Shown one piece after another: positions 6,362 to 8,497 of a stretch of 8,497 nt of DNA. The first letter of the stretch is position 1. Each line of letters starts with the position of its first letter. The stretch covers positions 1-8,497 of the forward strand of contig JAFPCE010000059.1 in the NCBI GenBank assembly GCA_017390245.1, read 5' to 3'. The stretch is from Selenomonadaceae bacterium (lineage in GTDB: Bacteria > Bacillota > Negativicutes > Selenomonadales > Selenomonadaceae). Below the pieces are notes generated by a model that saw only the letters and a program-made list of their open reading frames with translations, was not told where the DNA came from and ran no database searches. Made by a program: the position numbers and the translations under genes.

Positions 6362-8383
6362 ATGGATATAAAAAACAGCGATGATATCAAATTAGTGCGG
6401 GAGAGGCTGGGGAAGCTGCGGCAGGAAATCCGTCATCATAATAACTGTTATTATAATAATGATGCGCCGGAAATCAGCGACTATGAATATGATATGCTGA
6501 TGCAGGAGTTAAAGGGGCTGGAGGCTCGTTTTCCTGAGCTGATTACTGCAAATTCGCCTACGCAGATGGTGGGTGGCAATGCCAAGCGTGAGGCTGGCAA
6601 GCTGGTGGCTCATGATGTGCCTATGCTGTCTCTGCAGGATGTGTTCGGCCAGGGGGAGGTTATTTCCTTTGTGGAGGATATTAAGTCGCAGTTTCCTGAT
6701 GCTGAGTTTGTAGTTGAGGAGAAGATTGATGGTCTTTCTCTGGCTCTCCGGTATACTGATGGCATTTTGACTCAGGCTGTTACTCGTGGCGATGGTGTTG
6801 TGCAGGGTGAGGATGTTACGGAAAATGCCCGTGTTATCAAGGATATTAAGCAAAAGCTGAAGGATAGTCTGCCTTATTTTGAAATTCGTGGTGAGGTTTA
6901 TATGAGCCGGGAGGCTTTTGCCAAGGTTAATGAGCGTCAGGAGCTTTTAGGCTTGAAAACCTTTGCTAATCCCCGGAATTGTGCTGCTGGTACCTTAAGA
7001 CAGCTGGACAGCCGTATCACCAAGGAGCGGAATCTGTCCATGTTTATCTTTAATCTGCAGACTGTTACTGGCAGGGAATTTGCTACTCACACAGAAGCTT
7101 ATGAATTTATGAAAAAGCAGGGTATCAAGGTTATTCATGGCTATAAGATTTGCCATACAGCTGATGAGGTTATTGCTGCTATTGATGCTATTGGCAATTC
7201 CCGTGGTAATCTGGCCTATGATATTGATGGTGCTGTGGTGAAGCTTAACAGCCTCAGCCAGCGCCAGGAGCTGGGCAATACCTCAAAAGTGCCTCGCTGG
7301 GCTGTGGCCTACAAGTATCCGCCAGAGGAAAAGGAAACAAGACTGCTGGATATTGAGCTGTCTGTAGGCCGTACTGGCCGCATTACCCCAACGGCTATAT
7401 TTGAGCCTGTGCAGCTATGCGGTACTAAGGTGGAAAGAGCAACTCTCCACAATCAGGACTTTATCGATGGGCTGGATATCCGCATTGGTGATACTATTAA
7501 GGTGTTTAAATCTGGTGAAATCATCCCTAAGGTCCGCAGTGTAATTAAGGAAAAGCGCCCTGCTGGGGCTGAGGCTTTTTTGATTGGCAATACCTGCCCT
7601 GTATGCCATCATCAGGCTGTAAGGGAGGAAAATACCGCTGATATTAAATGCACTAATCCTAACTGCCCAGCACAGCTGGAAAATCATATTATAAACTTTG
7701 TCAGCAGGGATGCCATGGATATTAAAGGTTTTGGTGAGCAGAATATCAAGGCTGTCATTGATGCTGGTCTGGTGCATGAGGCAGTGGATATCTTTATTTT
7801 AAAGGAGCACCGGGAGGAAATGATTGCCCAAGGACTTATTGGCAAGGAGAAGAATACAGACAAGGTGCTGGATGCTATCGAAAAAGCAAAGGCTAATGAA
7901 CCACAGCGTCTGTTAACAGGCTTTGGCATTTCCGGTATTGGCAAGGCTGCTGCCCGTGAGCTGATGCTGCATTTTAAATCCATTGAGGCTTTGGCAGAGG
8001 CTAATGAAGAGGAAATACAGGACGTTAAGGATATTGGTACTATTAGTGCTAAAGCTATTTATGACTTTTTCCATGAGGAAAATACCTTGAATATGCTGCA
8101 GCGGCTGAAGACTTACGGCGTTAATCTGGAGCTGCAGGATACAGGCATTGTGGATGATAAGCTGGCTGGTTTAACTATAGTTGTAACAGGTACATTGCCA
8201 ACTTTGGGCAGAAGTGAAGCAAAGGCCTTAATTGAGTCTCACGGTGGCAAGGCTGCGGGCTCTGTATCTAAGAAAACATCACTGGTGGTTGCCGGCGAAG
8301 CTGCTGGCAGCAAGCTCACTAAGGCACAGGAGCTTGGCCTTAAAATCATTGATGAAGCAGAGCTTTTAAATATGCTTAAGTAA
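6362..8383 (+). CDS. ligA: NAD+-dependent DNA ligase LigA
   Basis: Seals nicks in duplex DNA during replication and repair, using NAD+ as adenylate donor. The 673 aa are typical for the family. I start at ATG 6362 because AGAGG (6349-6353) lies 8 bases upstream; the TTG at 6344 would add six residues and overlap this site. Modules: Ia domain that binds NMN (about 1-70, with YYNNDAPEISDYEYD at 30-44); nucleotidyltransferase domain with catalytic K121 in EEKIDG and RGE at 176-178; AYDIDGAVVK (285-294); OB fold (about 325-405, with SVGRTGRITP at 334-343); a zinc finger with C412, C415, C430 and C435; helix-hairpin-helix repeats (about 450-590, with AMDIKGFGEQ at 451-460 and GFGISGIGKAAA at 520-531); and a C-terminal BRCT domain (about 597-673). 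All expected parts and key residues are present. No pcrA or gatC gene, common neighbours in other Bacillota, is in the window; upstream lies the glycerate operon. Confidence 0.98.
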   Translation: MDIKNSDDIKLVRERLGKLRQEIRHHNNCYYNNDAPEISDYEYDMLMQELKGLEARFPELITANSPTQMVGGNAKREAGKLVAHDVPMLSLQDVFGQGEVISFVEDIKSQFPDAEFVVEEKIDGLSLALRYTDGILTQAVTRGDGVVQGEDVTENARVIKDIKQKLKDSLPYFEIRGEVYMSREAFAKVNERQELLGLKTFANPRNCAAGTLRQLDSRITKERNLSMFIFNLQTVTGREFATHTEAYEFMKKQGIKVIHGYKICHTADEVIAAIDAIGNSRGNLAYDIDGAVVKLNSLSQRQELGNTSKVPRWAVAYKYPPEEKETRLLDIELSVGRTGRITPTAIFEPVQLCGTKVERATLHNQDFIDGLDIRIGDTIKVFKSGEIIPKVRSVIKEKRPAGAEAFLIGNTCPVCHHQAVREENTADIKCTNPNCPAQLENHIINFVSRDAMDIKGFGEQNIKAVIDAGLVHEAVDIFILKEHREEMIAQGLIGKEKNTDKVLDAIEKAKANEPQRLLTGFGISGIGKAAARELMLHFKSIEALAEANEEEIQDVKDIGTISAKAIYDFFHEENTLNMLQRLKTYGVNLELQDTGIVDDKLAGLTIVVTGTLPTLGRSEAKALIESHGGKAAGSVSKKTSLVVAGEAAGSKLTKAQELGLKIIDEAELLNMLK

Positions 8384-8391
8384 ATTATAAT

Positions 8392-8420
8392 TTGCAAAAA
8401 TTTGTATTTATCTGTAATAT
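8392..8420 (+). promoter_or_regulatory. Possible promoter for the gene downstream of the window
   Basis: TTGCAA (8392-8397) and TAATAT (8415-8420) are separated by 17 bases, and each matches four of six consensus positions. The start would fall near 8427, on a heptamer direct repeat, TAAGTTA at 8426-8432 and 8439-8445. No convincing terminator follows ligA: the palindrome AAATTATAATTT (8382-8393) is all A/T with no T run. Read-through from ligA is therefore also possible. Confidence 0.35.
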
Positions 8421-8462
8421 ATTGCTAAGTTATGCGTATAAGTTACATGGAAATACTTATTT

Positions 8463-8497
8463 AGGAGGTTTGTTTAGGAAGAGTATTTTAAGAGTTG
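8463..8497 (+). other. Shine-Dalgarno-like sequence and possible start of a truncated downstream gene
   Basis: AGGAGG (8463-8468) is a full-strength ribosome binding site near the window edge, but no ATG or GTG follows. Of the three frames after it, only the one starting at TTG 8470 stays open to the end, reading MFRKSILRV. The other two meet stops at 8475 and 8489. The one-base gap between AGGAGG and that TTG is too short for normal initiation. Either TTG is used with a shifted pairing, or the true start lies past the window. Product unknown. Confidence 0.25.

Noticed and set aside
8382..8393. Palindrome AAATTATAATTT after ligA as a terminator
   Set aside because: All A/T with no loop and no T run; it would not form a stable terminator hairpin.

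Overview
The window reads as an ordinary chromosomal segment of a low-to-moderate-GC anaerobic member of the Bacillota. My best guess is the Negativicutes (Selenomonas/Anaerovibrio-like), from general protein and codon style and very AT-rich intergenic DNA. No taxonomic marker here proves this. All four recognisable genes lie on the + strand, in three apparent transcription units.

Layout. (1) Positions 1-274 are non-coding and hold repeated G-rich hairpins. The first looks like an intrinsic terminator for a gene left of the window. The second overlaps a probable extended -10 promoter. (2) 275-3235 encodes a large soluble hybrid sensor histidine kinase (986 aa). It has an outer PAS pair flanking two related, less canonical sensor modules, then HisKA, HATPase and a C-terminal receiver, and it is followed by a clear intrinsic terminator. 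(3) 3453-6020 is a two-gene operon: a GntP-family permease, then a glycerate kinase 39 bases downstream. Together they would import glycerate and phosphorylate it into lower glycolysis. An extended -10 promoter and a 12-base palindrome lie upstream. (4) 6021-6361 is a non-coding gap dominated by a strongly structured element of about 181 bases (6099-6279): a long imperfect inverted repeat enclosing several hairpins and running straight into a T run. (5) 6362-8383 encodes the complete NAD+-dependent DNA ligase LigA, with its own extended -10 promoter. (6) 8384-8497 holds a possible promoter, a heptamer direct repeat and a strong Shine-Dalgarno-like sequence for a gene whose body lies beyond the window.

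The kinase, the glycerate operon and ligA are not obviously connected in function. The kinase has no adjacent partner regulator and no DNA-binding output domain, so its pathway cannot be read from context. The stretch most worth a second look is the inverted-repeat element between the glycerate kinase gene and ligA. I found no tRNA, rRNA, CRISPR array, transposase gene or toxin/defence system.
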